Source of the DNA: a virus
DNA: 23,267 nucleotides
Virus record (IMG/VR): IMGVR_UViG_3300048929_000125
Coordinates: 1-23,267 of that record
Reading direction: 5' to 3' (one strand)
Shown: positions 15,165 through 21,895 of the stretch, one piece after another
Position numbering within the stretch: position 1 is the stretch's first letter
Layout: the number at the start of each line of letters is the position of its first letter
Position numbers and translations under genes: made by a program
The notes under the pieces: model-generated
Told to the model about the DNA's origin: nothing
Databases searched by the model: none
The model's input: only the letters and a program-made list of their open reading frames with translations

Positions 15165-16175
15165 ATGGCAAAACATAAACCTATCCAGCAGGCAGTCAGC
15201 AAACCACAAAAAATGGAGGCGTTTACTTTTGGTGAGCCCTCCGCCGTCATGGATCGCCGCGACATTCTCGACTACGTCGAGTGTATCCATAACGGGAAAT
15301 GGTACGAGCCGCCCGTCAACTTCTCGGGGCTGGCAAAAAGTTTGCGCGCCGCCGTACACCACAGCTCACCGATTTACGTAAAGCGTAACATTCTGGCGAG
15401 CACCTACATCCCGCATCCGTTGCTGTCGCGTCAGGATTTCAGCCGCCTCGTGCTCGATTATCTGGTCTTTGCCAACGGCTATCTTGAAAAGCGAATGAGC
15501 GTCACCGGCCAGCTCATAAAGCTGGAAACCTCCCCGGCAAAATACACCCGACGTGGCGTCGAGGATGGCGTTTACTGGTATGTGTCGAGTTTCACGCACC
15601 CGCACGAATTCGCGCCCAACTCAGTCTTTCACCTGCTTGAGCCTGACATTAACCAAGAACTGTATGGGATGCCAGAATACCTGAGCGCACTCAATTCCGC
15701 CTGGCTGAATGAGTCGGCTACGCTATTTCGCCGCAAGTATTACCAGAACGGCGCACACGCGGGTTACATCATGTACGTCACCGACGCGGCGCAAAGCAGC
15801 ACCGACGTGGAGTCGCTGCGTGATGCGATGCGAAATTCGAAGGGGCTCGGGAATTTTAAGAATCTTTTTTTCTACGCGCCCAACGGGAAACCGGACGGCA
15901 TCAAGATCGTGCCGCTGAGTGAAGTCGCCACGAAAGATGATTTTTTCAATATCAAAAAGGTGAGCGCCGCTGACCTGCTCGATGCGCACCGCGTGCCGTT
16001 CCAGCTGATGGGCGGTAAGCCCGAGAATATCGGCTCATTAGGGGACGTCGAGAAGGTGGCGCGGGTGTTTGTGCGTAACGAGCTGACGCCGCTGCAGGAG
16101 CGATTTAAAGAGATTAATGACTGGCTCGGAATGGAGGTGATCCGCTTTAAAGATTACAGCCTCGATTCAGAATAA
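15165..16175 (+). CDS. Q: Portal protein Q
   Basis: A protein of 336 aa (P2 gpQ 344 aa), PBSX/P2 portal family. Characteristic parts are MEAFTFGEPSAVMDRRDILDY near the N terminus, KYYQNGAHAGYIMYVTDAAQ (about 193-212) and LMGGKPENIGSLGDVEKVARVF (about 282-303). Twelve copies form the DNA entry ring at one head vertex. It is coupled to P and is the last gene before the cos region. Confidence 0.96.
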   Translation: MAKHKPIQQAVSKPQKMEAFTFGEPSAVMDRRDILDYVECIHNGKWYEPPVNFSGLAKSLRAAVHHSSPIYVKRNILASTYIPHPLLSRQDFSRLVLDYLVFANGYLEKRMSVTGQLIKLETSPAKYTRRGVEDGVYWYVSSFTHPHEFAPNSVFHLLEPDINQELYGMPEYLSALNSAWLNESATLFRRKYYQNGAHAGYIMYVTDAAQSSTDVESLRDAMRNSKGLGNFKNLFFYAPNGKPDGIKIVPLSEVATKDDFFNIKKVSAADLLDAHRVPFQLMGGKPENIGSLGDVEKVARVFVRNELTPLQERFKEINDWLGMEVIRFKDYSLDSE

Positions 16176-16182
16176 ACCCCTC

Positions 16183-16207
16183 CAAAAATGCCGCCTCCGG
16201 GCGGCAT
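16183..16207 (-). terminator. Intrinsic terminator between the cos region and Q
   Basis: ATGCCGCC, loop, GGCGGCAT (16188-16207) is a perfect 8-bp stem. On the minus strand it is followed by TTTT, so it would stop leftward transcripts arriving from the early operon before they enter Q antisense. The stem lies 12 bases after the Q stop, so it may also help end the P-Q transcript. Confidence 0.75.
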
Positions 16208-16489
16208 CATCACCGACCGCCTCAGACGCCCCACACGCCACGCAACCATCGCCATAGCATCAGCGCAAACCAGCGAGGCGACAGCACCGCCACGACGCCC
16301 ACAGGCGCGTAAAATTAAATGCTGTCACCACCACTGGCGCGCAATGCTTTCCCCGCCACGCCTGCCCGCTTTATGGGTCGCTTTTAATGCAGGTGCATCA
16401 GCTGCCCTGAGCCGCGCCAGCGCTGGCGCTCGCTGGCAAATCACGCCCTTAAAAATGAATGCAAACTCATGCACCTAATGCACGCATCA
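16208..16489. other. Non-coding cos region
   Basis: These 280 bases carry no gene on either strand. They contain the cohesive-end site (16344-16362) and its flanking packaging sequences, with several repeated GCAT/TGCA motifs at 16385-16480 that may be terminase-binding elements. Confidence 0.75.
16344..16362 (-). other. cos: cos site (19-base cohesive end)
   Basis: The minus strand reads GGCGTGGCGGGGAAAGCAT. The known P2 cohesive end is GGCGAGGCGGGGAAAGCAC, so 17 of 19 bases agree. Its place between Q and the genes after A is exactly that of P2 cos. Terminase P/M cuts here to make the 5'-extended ends. Confidence 0.9.
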
Positions 16490-16747
16490 CTAAAAAAGCG
16501 GAAAATTCACGTCAAATTCGTCACTTTTGGCCTCGACGTGCGTCACCGTCATCAGATAAGCCAGCCCCTCGCTCAATGACACTGGTCGCCAAAAATCCAT
16601 CATATAAACATCGTCGTAAGTGCGGCCTAACCAATAGCCTCCGCCGCACTCCTTAGGACGCTGAAAAAACACCCATCCACCCGGTCGATAGTTCTCCAGC
16701 ACCTCATCCCGATAGACCACCTGATAATTTACGTCTTTGCCGCCCAT
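16490..16747 (-). CDS. Small unknown gene behind a LexA box, at the tum position
   Basis: A protein of 85 aa that I do not recognise: MGGKDVNYQVVYRDEVLENY, then GGWVFFQRP, YWLGRTYDDVYMMDFWRP (about 39-56) and an acidic end (EAKSDEFDVNFPLF). It is soluble, aromatic-rich and acidic, without a visible DNA-binding motif. I chose the ATG at 16747 because GAGG stands 5-6 bases before it; an earlier ATG at 16798 would run through the LexA box. It is the last gene before cos, the place of tum, the SOS-controlled antirepressor of phage 186, and of tin/old in P2. It shows no similarity I can see to Tum. A role in prophage induction or SOS response is inferred from position and promoter only. Confidence 0.7.
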   Translation of the reverse strand: MGGKDVNYQVVYRDEVLENYRPGGWVFFQRPKECGGGYWLGRTYDDVYMMDFWRPVSLSEGLAYLMTVTHVEAKSDEFDVNFPLF

Positions 16748-16768
16748 ATCGACCTCAATAAAAAAAAC

Positions 16769-16788
16769 CACTGTATTTGCATACAGTA
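16769..16788 (-). promoter_or_regulatory. LexA (SOS) box
   Basis: The minus strand reads TACTGTATGCAAATACAGTG. The LexA consensus is TACTGTATN8ACAGTA-like with CTGT and ACAG 8 bases apart; both are perfect here, and the first ten bases equal those of the recA box. It lies 22 bases before the start of the 16490-16747 gene. TTACCG 17 bases upstream of TACTGT is a possible -35. Confidence 0.85.
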
Positions 16789-16840
16789 GTTTTAGCATAT
16801 ACCGGCGGTAATTTCTAACGCCTCGCGCAGCGAGTTGTTT

Positions 16841-16882
16841 AACCCCGCCAACCCTGAAACAAGTTTCAGAACTGGCGGCGTT
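16841..16882. repeat. 42-bp imperfect palindrome
   Basis: CTGAAAC-AA-GTTTCAG (16854-16869) is the core, flanked at equal distance by CCGCCA/TGGCGG and then AAC/GTT, with a 3-base and a 1-base symmetrical mismatch. A second small hairpin CTCGC/GCGAG follows at 16822-16834. It lies between a small early gene and the SOS promoter. No T tract follows, so an operator or RNA structure is more likely than a terminator. Confidence 0.6.
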
Positions 16883-16905
16883 CTCTATGGTCGTCGTGAA
16901 GGTGG

Positions 16906-17106
16906 CTAGATCACTTCTAATTTCGCATTGCTGATATCGTGGTATTTGCGGTGATTGTCCCTGACGACACCGGCACACCCGACAAGCTCGTCAGGGGTCA
17001 GATTCTCGTTAATCATGATTTGCTGCAGACGGTGCACGACAGCCATCAGCTTGACACTTTTCGTGGTGTGTACCGGCGGCACTGGCATCATTCGCGGATA
17101 AGTCAT
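16906..17106 (-). CDS. Small hypothetical phage protein
   Basis: A protein of 66 aa (MTYPRMMPVPPVHTTKSVKL, then VVHRLQQIMINENLTPDELVGCAGVVRDNHRKYHD). The middle (about 20-50) looks helical. I do not recognise the family. The ATG at 17106 overlaps the stop of the preceding gene (ATGA), with GGTGG about 5 bases upstream, so it is coupled; a GTG at 17115 is an alternative. It is part of the early operon downstream of A. Confidence 0.6.
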   Translation of the reverse strand: MTYPRMMPVPPVHTTKSVKLMAVVHRLQQIMINENLTPDELVGCAGVVRDNHRKYHDISNAKLEVI

Positions 17107-17567
17107 TTTAACCACCCATTTGCTTTAGCATTTGCGACAAGCTCGTCTGAATATTGCCAGACACCATCATCAGCGACGAAAGCCCCACCCGAAACCCCGT
17201 TAAGTGTTTCATATCCAATAGCGAGACCTAATGGGTGCAAAATTTCGTGATTGATTCTGAAAACCAGCCCCTTCTCGCTTAGTTCTTTCCAGTTCAATAA
17301 CGACAGGCCGCTAGGTTCATCCGTGGCTAGTAACTGGATGCTCAACATCACATAGTTTCCCACCCACACCGTTAAATCAGTAACGTCTGTTACCCTTACT
17401 GATATGCGTTGCCCGGTGTATCCGTTTTCAGGCTCCCATTCATGCAACCTGAGGATATCGCCGCACGCATAATCTCGGTCATTGAGACGAAATTCAGCGC
17501 GTTTTTCCTCGTATTTCACAGCCTTGAAATGCTCAGGTGCAATTTTTAACTCATGTATTTTGCTCAT
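17103..17567 (-). CDS. DUF3850 (ASCH/PUA-like) domain protein with extra C-terminal domain
   Basis: A protein of 154 aa. Residues 3-60 (KIHELKIAPEHFKAVKYEEK, FRLNDRDYACGDIL, YTGQ) match the DUF3850 family, an ASCH/PUA-like fold thought to bind RNA or nucleotides. Residues about 95-154 (ELSEKGLVFRINHEILHPLG, FVADDGVWQYSDE) look like a separate small domain known from phage proteins of unknown function. I chose the ATG at 17567 because GAGGA lies 9 bases before it; the ATG at 17576 is too close to that site. It overlaps the A stop region. Its place after A corresponds to where P2-like phages keep optional genes. Confidence 0.75.
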   Translation of the reverse strand: MSKIHELKIAPEHFKAVKYEEKRAEFRLNDRDYACGDILRLHEWEPENGYTGQRISVRVTDVTDLTVWVGNYVMLSIQLLATDEPSGLSLLNWKELSEKGLVFRINHEILHPLGLAIGYETLNGVSGGAFVADDGVWQYSDELVANAKANGWLK

Positions 17568-17569
17568 TT

Positions 17570-19858
17570 TTACCATTCCTCAGACATTGAAAACCCCGGC
17601 CACAAATCAGTAGCCGCATACTTAAATTTTTTATCGCCATAAATCACCGTTGCCCCACGCGCCAGCGCGTCGAGCTCCCACCGTTCCGGGGTAATCCCTT
17701 CCTGTGCTAAATCGAAACGAATTTTTGCCACGCGATCCCTTTCGGCTCGGGTCATCCTGGCTGATGGCGCTTGCTCGCTCGTTTTGAGCGGAGCCGCATT
17801 TCTTTGCTGACGATTTTTGCGGGGCGCGCCCTCTTTTGACGCCGCTCTGAGTACCCTCATCACGTCGGGCTCATCCCACCCGATGACGCCCTTATCAATC
17901 AGATTTAACACCGCTGCGGCTTGCTCAGACGGTGTGGGTGTCATAACTGGATCACCACCGGCGGTGAGCTTTCCACAGTTATTGACAGGACTCCGAGGCG
18001 CGGCAGAGCCGCTTTTCAAAGTCAAAGGCTCAACGGCCAAAACCTTTGGAACGATGCGCCAGTCTGCGGATCGCGTTATACGGATATGACCCGCGCCGAG
18101 GTGAGGGGCATAAATGCCAACCACTCTCTCGATATCTTCCTCGTATTCGTTGACCTCATCCGTCACCTTACGGGCGACCCTGACGGTCTGGCCGTCACGC
18201 GGCATGTTTGCCCCACCCTGCGCGATGATATACAGGTCAAAATCGCCTTTATCTGCAGCCGCTCGCGCAGCCTCGACTCTGTCGTCAAACTCGCTGGCGA
18301 TACTCACGCCGCGAGGCAGCTTGCGCAGTTCGCGGTAAGCGCCCATTGTCGGGAGGCCAATTGGTTTAAACTGCGGGATGCGCCATGTAGACGCCCATGC
18401 GGTGACGGCTGCGGCTGTATCTTTCAGAGGCTTGCCGGTGTCGTGGTCGAGCTGGCCGTCGAGCGCGTAACCGTCGATATTTTTGGCAATGTATTTAGCG
18501 ATATAACCCGCCGCGCCGCCCTGATTAAGATGGCGTGATTCAAAGCGCTGTTTTGCCGCACCCTTTTCGTGGCCGTCCTCTTTTAGCGCGTAACGACGCA
18601 TAATTTCGTTAATGGCTTTACGCTGACCGGGTTTGCAAAACAGCATCATGTGCCAGTGTGGCGTGCCGTCGTGGTGCGGCTCGACAACGCGCATCCCGTA
18701 AACATCTAAATCGTTATCTTTGAAGGCGGTGCGTATCAGGCTCCAGATACGGCAGAGATAGCGCTGGCCGTCTTTGGGAGTGAATGCGGTTTCGTTCCAG
18801 CCGTGATTAAGCTGTACCGTTTTGTTTTTGCCTTTGCCGACCTGTCGGGTCGGGTGATACTTCGACGGCGTGGTCAGCGTGATAAACATTCCAACGTCAC
18901 CAACGCTGGCCGCGTAGCGCTCAATCCCGGCGATAGTGTTCATCAGCTCCATACGACGGATTTCAGGGTTTGAGATACTCCCCATGACCTTGCTGATGAG
19001 GTCGATACGTTCGCCGGTGATTTTGTTTTCCAGCTCGCATGATTTGAGGTATTCAAGATTAGCCAGGCGGCGCGCGTGAACATCGCGGATCGCCCTTTTG
19101 CTTGCGTAAGGTGAGCGGTCTTTATTGACCTCACCGGCAGCGATGAGCAGCGCCTCGCACCAGCGCATACGTTGCGCTTTGAGCTGGTCAACCCACCACT
19201 CATCCTTAATCAGACGGGAAATAGCGGAAAACGCCTGTCGGATCGTCATCTGACCCTTACGGTATTTTTTCCAGTTCATCGGTGTGAGGTTGAAAGCGCG
19301 CGCAACACCGGCAACTTTCCCGTATAAATGCGCCTGCGCCTCATCGGTGAAAAGAGTCTCTCTTCCGCCGTGCGCGTGAGCCCATGCGTCGCTTAACTCC
19401 TCGTATCTGCTCCAGAGCTGAGAGGCTATTCTGGCCGCAAATTTCCTTAGCTCTTTGTCGTTCATATCCGGCAGGCGTGCATATTCATCACGCGCAGACA
19501 AAAACCCAATCGAGGCGGATTCATTCATCCCGCACAGCTCATTAACACGCTCAAGACGCGGCAGCAGCTTGCGCTCAAAAGTGTTTTTGAGGAAATAGAG
19601 GCCACCAAGAGGGCTTTTGGATCGGCGGATGAAGTTATAACGCGAGGTAAAAAGCGTTTGCAGGAAAAACGGCAGGCGGTCAATCCGGTTTAAAACGCCT
19701 TGCACCTGACGGAGTTCGGCACGTGTAAGGGGTCTGTCGCGGCCAATGGCCTTGCGGGATTTATTCCACGGATAAGCACCGACGATGGTATCACCGGTGC
19801 TTTTTGATAGTGGAGGTGGTGGCGAGGGGGCGACGCGCCCCCGATTCTCAGCGGTCAT
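17570..19858 (-). CDS. A: Replication initiation endonuclease A
   Basis: A protein of 762 aa (P2 gpA 761 aa), HUH superfamily rolling-circle initiator. The metal-binding HUH motif is HWH at 401-403 (GTPHWHMMLF). The two catalytic tyrosines are Y452 and Y456 in YIAKY, matching P2 Y450 and Y454. The first 300 residues and the C terminus follow P2 closely. It nicks its own gene at ori, stays on the 5' end and starts one-strand replication with the Rep helicase. The start overlaps the end of the preceding small gene by 11 bases. The N terminus (MTAENRGRVAPSPPPPLS) differs from P2. Confidence 0.96.
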   Translation of the reverse strand: MTAENRGRVAPSPPPPLSKSTGDTIVGAYPWNKSRKAIGRDRPLTRAELRQVQGVLNRIDRLPFFLQTLFTSRYNFIRRSKSPLGGLYFLKNTFERKLLPRLERVNELCGMNESASIGFLSARDEYARLPDMNDKELRKFAARIASQLWSRYEELSDAWAHAHGGRETLFTDEAQAHLYGKVAGVARAFNLTPMNWKKYRKGQMTIRQAFSAISRLIKDEWWVDQLKAQRMRWCEALLIAAGEVNKDRSPYASKRAIRDVHARRLANLEYLKSCELENKITGERIDLISKVMGSISNPEIRRMELMNTIAGIERYAASVGDVGMFITLTTPSKYHPTRQVGKGKNKTVQLNHGWNETAFTPKDGQRYLCRIWSLIRTAFKDNDLDVYGMRVVEPHHDGTPHWHMMLFCKPGQRKAINEIMRRYALKEDGHEKGAAKQRFESRHLNQGGAAGYIAKYIAKNIDGYALDGQLDHDTGKPLKDTAAAVTAWASTWRIPQFKPIGLPTMGAYRELRKLPRGVSIASEFDDRVEAARAAADKGDFDLYIIAQGGANMPRDGQTVRVARKVTDEVNEYEEDIERVVGIYAPHLGAGHIRITRSADWRIVPKVLAVEPLTLKSGSAAPRSPVNNCGKLTAGGDPVMTPTPSEQAAAVLNLIDKGVIGWDEPDVMRVLRAASKEGAPRKNRQQRNAAPLKTSEQAPSARMTRAERDRVAKIRFDLAQEGITPERWELDALARGATVIYGDKKFKYAATDLWPGFSMSEEW
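17973..18003 (-). other. ori: P2-type replication origin (gpA nick site) inside A
   Basis: The minus strand contains CGCCTCGGAGTCCTGTCAAT followed by AACTGTGG, the conserved segment around the gpA cut site of P2, which lies inside gene A. The cut is expected between CTCGG and AGTCC. The match is from memory of the P2 origin. Confidence 0.75.
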
Positions 19859-20123
19859 TAGCGGTGAATGCTTCCAGACATTTTTGACCTAACAGCTCAA
19901 CCTGCTTTTCTAAATCGGAAAACTGACGAGCTTCACCGGTTAGAAGGTTATGCAGAATCAGGCCAGAAACGAGCTTAGGAATCGTTGGATAAAAGCCCAC
20001 GATATCGAGCCACTCTTTACCGGCATTCTTTCCAGATTTTGCGATTTTCTTTTCCTGCAAAATAAACTGAAATTGGTCGCTGGTAATAACGAATCTATTA
20101 TCGATAACGATATTAATGCTCAT
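19848..20123 (-). CDS. Small early protein, DUF5405-like (P2 orf91 position)
   Basis: A protein of 91 aa, the same length as P2 ORF91 and in the same place, just ahead of A. The pattern NRFVITSDQFQFILQEKKI, then GKNAGKEWLDIVGFYP and LVSGLILHNLL fits the DUF5405 family. Function is unknown. AAGGGA lies 4 bases before the ATG. The gene overlaps the A start by 11 bases, so A translation may depend on it. Confidence 0.8.
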   Translation of the reverse strand: MSINIVIDNRFVITSDQFQFILQEKKIAKSGKNAGKEWLDIVGFYPTIPKLVSGLILHNLLTGEARQFSDLEKQVELLGQKCLEAFTANDR

Positions 20124-20142
20124 ACAGTCCCTTATTAATTTA

Positions 20143-20355
20143 TTACTGACTCAAAAGAGAATTGTGAAGCTTTTCGGATTCCTGCCCCAACAGCTCGATA
20201 ATTTCAGTCCGATTCATTTCAGACTTACAAATGTGAGCTATCAAAGAATCAAGCGCCGACGCGAAACGGGTCGCCGTGACTAGCTGCGCCTCAACTGCAG
20301 CCTGTGCCAACAGTGCTTTCATATTGCTGCGAGGTGCTGATATTTCTTTATCCAT
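20143..20355 (-). CDS. Small early protein, DUF2732-like
   Basis: A protein of 70 aa, mostly helical ([39 protein letters not shown]). It fits the DUF2732 family common in P2-like phages (P2 orf83 region). GGAG lies 8 bases before the ATG. Function is unknown; it is part of the early operon between B and A. Confidence 0.75.
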   Translation of the reverse strand: MDKEISAPRSNMKALLAQAAVEAQLVTATRFASALDSLIAHICKSEMNRTEIIELLGQESEKLHNSLLSQ

Positions 20356-20419
20356 TTACCTGGCTCCAGACAAAAAGATGCCCCGCACATTCAAGTGCGT
20401 AAAATGTTCAACTAGCTAA

Positions 20420-20920
20420 TTAATGCAAATACTGTTCAGGCTTAACCGAGGTTAAAATAGTTGGGGCATATTCAAACAAGCTGAATAATTCACGGAGCGC
20501 GCGGAATAATTTCTCACGCCAATAACAAGAATCTTCATCAATGCGCCAGTAAGGCTGATTAAATTCGACCTCGCTTAAACCAGCATGAAGGAATAAAGTG
20601 CGGCGCTGGCCTACGGATAAAAAACCGATGTATGACGACTCAGAAGCACCAACCTGACGACGTTTTGAAAATGCCGCTCGTAATTCATCGATGCCACAAG
20701 CCAAACGCTCGCGGTCGACATCGTTCATTTCCTCAAAGCGCATAGTTGCATGACGCTGTTTTAACTGAGCATGAAAACATACTGTCAGGCGATCACGTTC
20801 CATCATCTGATTATAAAAATCACAAGTATCCTGCCAACGGGGAAGCGCAAGATGTTTACCGATTACAACGCGAAGTGATTGAGGTTGTTTTTGGACCAGC
20901 GCAAGAGTCATAACCGACAT
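20420..20920 (-). CDS. B: Replication protein B
   Basis: A protein of 166 aa, the same length as P2 gpB. The stretches LPRWQDTCDFYNQMMER, CFHAQLKQRHATMRFEEMND and the end FSLFEYAPTILTSVKPEQYL match P2 closely. P2 gpB binds the host DnaB helicase and is needed for lagging-strand synthesis. AGAGGG lies 8 bases before the ATG at 20920. The start overlaps the end of the fil-like gene by 13 bases. Confidence 0.95.
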   Translation of the reverse strand: MSVMTLALVQKQPQSLRVVIGKHLALPRWQDTCDFYNQMMERDRLTVCFHAQLKQRHATMRFEEMNDVDRERLACGIDELRAAFSKRRQVGASESSYIGFLSVGQRRTLFLHAGLSEVEFNQPYWRIDEDSCYWREKLFRALRELFSLFEYAPTILTSVKPEQYLH

Positions 20921-21090
20921 AGGGATAACCCTCTTGATTTAAAGATAAGTTTCGCGGTGGCAAAAATACCAAGCTTGCGGGTTCTAATGATAACGCCCTG
21001 ACGTCCACGGCCATGGGTGATCGTGAAGTTAATCGAAACAGGGCTTTCATTACGGAGCAACTGGGCAATACAACGTGGCTCGGTCATCAT
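20908..21090 (-). CDS. Fil-like small early protein (P2 orf78 position)
   Basis: A protein of 60 aa: MMTEPRCIAQLLRNESPVSI, then THGRGRQGVIIRTRKLGIFATAK. It is basic and resembles the phage filamentation protein Fil family (186 Fil, P2 orf78), which stops host division when overproduced. I chose the ATG at 21090, which overlaps the cox stop codon and has GGGGGAG 5 bases before it; the next ATG at 21087 is equally possible. The longer frame to 21123 lies inside cox and has no support. Confidence 0.7.
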   Translation of the reverse strand: MMTEPRCIAQLLRNESPVSINFTITHGRGRQGVIIRTRKLGIFATAKLIFKSRGLSLCRL

Positions 21091-21362
21091 TTGGGCTCCC
21101 CCAAACCAAGCCACATAAGCCACCCTTCACGAATTTCTTTCGGGCGGCTTTCGTAGGCAAGTTTCATTCCGTTGTTCCAAGCAGGCAGATAAATCCAATA
21201 CTCCCCAGCACGACCAGATGCCGATTGAGGATCTGTCATTTCAATTACCGGCAATTTCCCTCTATCAATCATCCCCTTTACAGCACGCTCCGATTTGCCA
21301 ATCAGTCTTGCAAACTCCTGATATGGCACTGCATCTGTTTGTAACGCGATTTGCTTCGCCAT
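21087..21362 (-). CDS. cox: Cox: excisionase and early regulator
   Basis: A protein of 91 aa, the same length as P2 Cox. VPYQEFARLIGKSERAVKGM (13-32) is the winged-helix DNA-binding part, and the tail LAYESRPKEIREGWLMWLGL is nearly that of P2. In P2, Cox represses the C promoter, directs Int to excise, and activates P4 late genes. It is the first gene of the early leftward operon, divergent from C. Confidence 0.95.
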   Translation of the reverse strand: MAKQIALQTDAVPYQEFARLIGKSERAVKGMIDRGKLPVIEMTDPQSASGRAGEYWIYLPAWNNGMKLAYESRPKEIREGWLMWLGLGEPK

Positions 21363-21427
21363 GCTAAAGACCCCTCAAACATTTATGAATCGCTTCTAAT
21401 GTTTTATAGTGACTTATTGTGTTCATT

Positions 21428-21478
21428 TCTAAACACAAAACTATCTACATCTAAACCAAATGGTATTGAGATCTAAAC
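21428..21478. promoter_or_regulatory. Early control region: three direct repeats TCTAAAC at 22-bp spacing
   Basis: TCTAAAC occurs at 21428-21434, 21450-21456 and 21472-21478, exactly 22 bp apart, about two helical turns. P2 repressor C binds two direct repeats with 22-bp centres between C and cox; these are very probably its operators. The early promoter towards cox has a likely -10 TATAAA at 21409-21404 (minus strand), with the weak -35 TAGAAA 17 bp upstream next to the first repeat. The third repeat sits between 10 and 4 bases before the C start codon. Confidence 0.7.
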
Positions 21479-21481
21479 ACT

Positions 21482-21781
21482 ATGTCAAACGCGCTGAATG
21501 AAAAACTTGTACTCATTAGAAAGTCAGAATACCTAAGCAGGCAGCAACTATCTGATTTAACAGGGATTCCATATGGGACATTAAGCTATTACGAAAGCGG
21601 TCGGTCGACACCGCCTACAGATGTGATGATGAAAATATTGAAAATGCCTCAGTTCATGAAATACACACTTTGGTTTATGACTGACCAAATTTCTCCAGAA
21701 TCCGGGCAGATTGCACCGGCACTCGCACACTTTGGGCAAGAAACAACAAACTTGCCGCACTCAGACCAAAAGACTGGTTAA
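21482..21781 (+). CDS. C: Immunity repressor C (P2 type)
   Basis: A protein of 99 aa, the same length as P2 C and very close to it in sequence (IRKSEYLSRQQLSDLTGIPY, then GTLSYYESGRSTPPTDVMM). The helix-turn-helix is about residues 19-42. There is no C-terminal autocleavage domain, so RecA cannot inactivate it directly, as in P2. It keeps the early cox operon off. The ribosome binding site is weak, and the third operator copy lies between it and the ATG, which may keep C low. Confidence 0.95.
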   Translation: MSNALNEKLVLIRKSEYLSRQQLSDLTGIPYGTLSYYESGRSTPPTDVMMKILKMPQFMKYTLWFMTDQISPESGQIAPALAHFGQETTNLPHSDQKTG

Positions 21782-21895
21782 CGCTTCATCGCAGGTACAT
21801 TTTTGAAAAGTGCTTAATACTGGCCGAAAAGTACCCAGCATTTAAAAACAAGCAGTTAGCAACAAAGAGTAAACATACCTTCGGAGGGTTTTCTT

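Noticed and set aside
16748-16978. Longer forms of the SOS-controlled gene starting at 16978 or 16798
   Set aside because: They would run through the LexA box or the large palindrome, and only the ATG at 16747 has a good ribosome binding site.
20384-20399. Hairpin CGCAC/GTGCG after B as a terminator
   Set aside because: The stem is only 5 bp and the T run starts 7 bases after it; early genes downstream need transcription through it.
21782-21895. Possible separate promoter or terminator between C and int
   Set aside because: I see no convincing stem with T tract or paired -35/-10; cotranscription as in P2 is the simpler reading.
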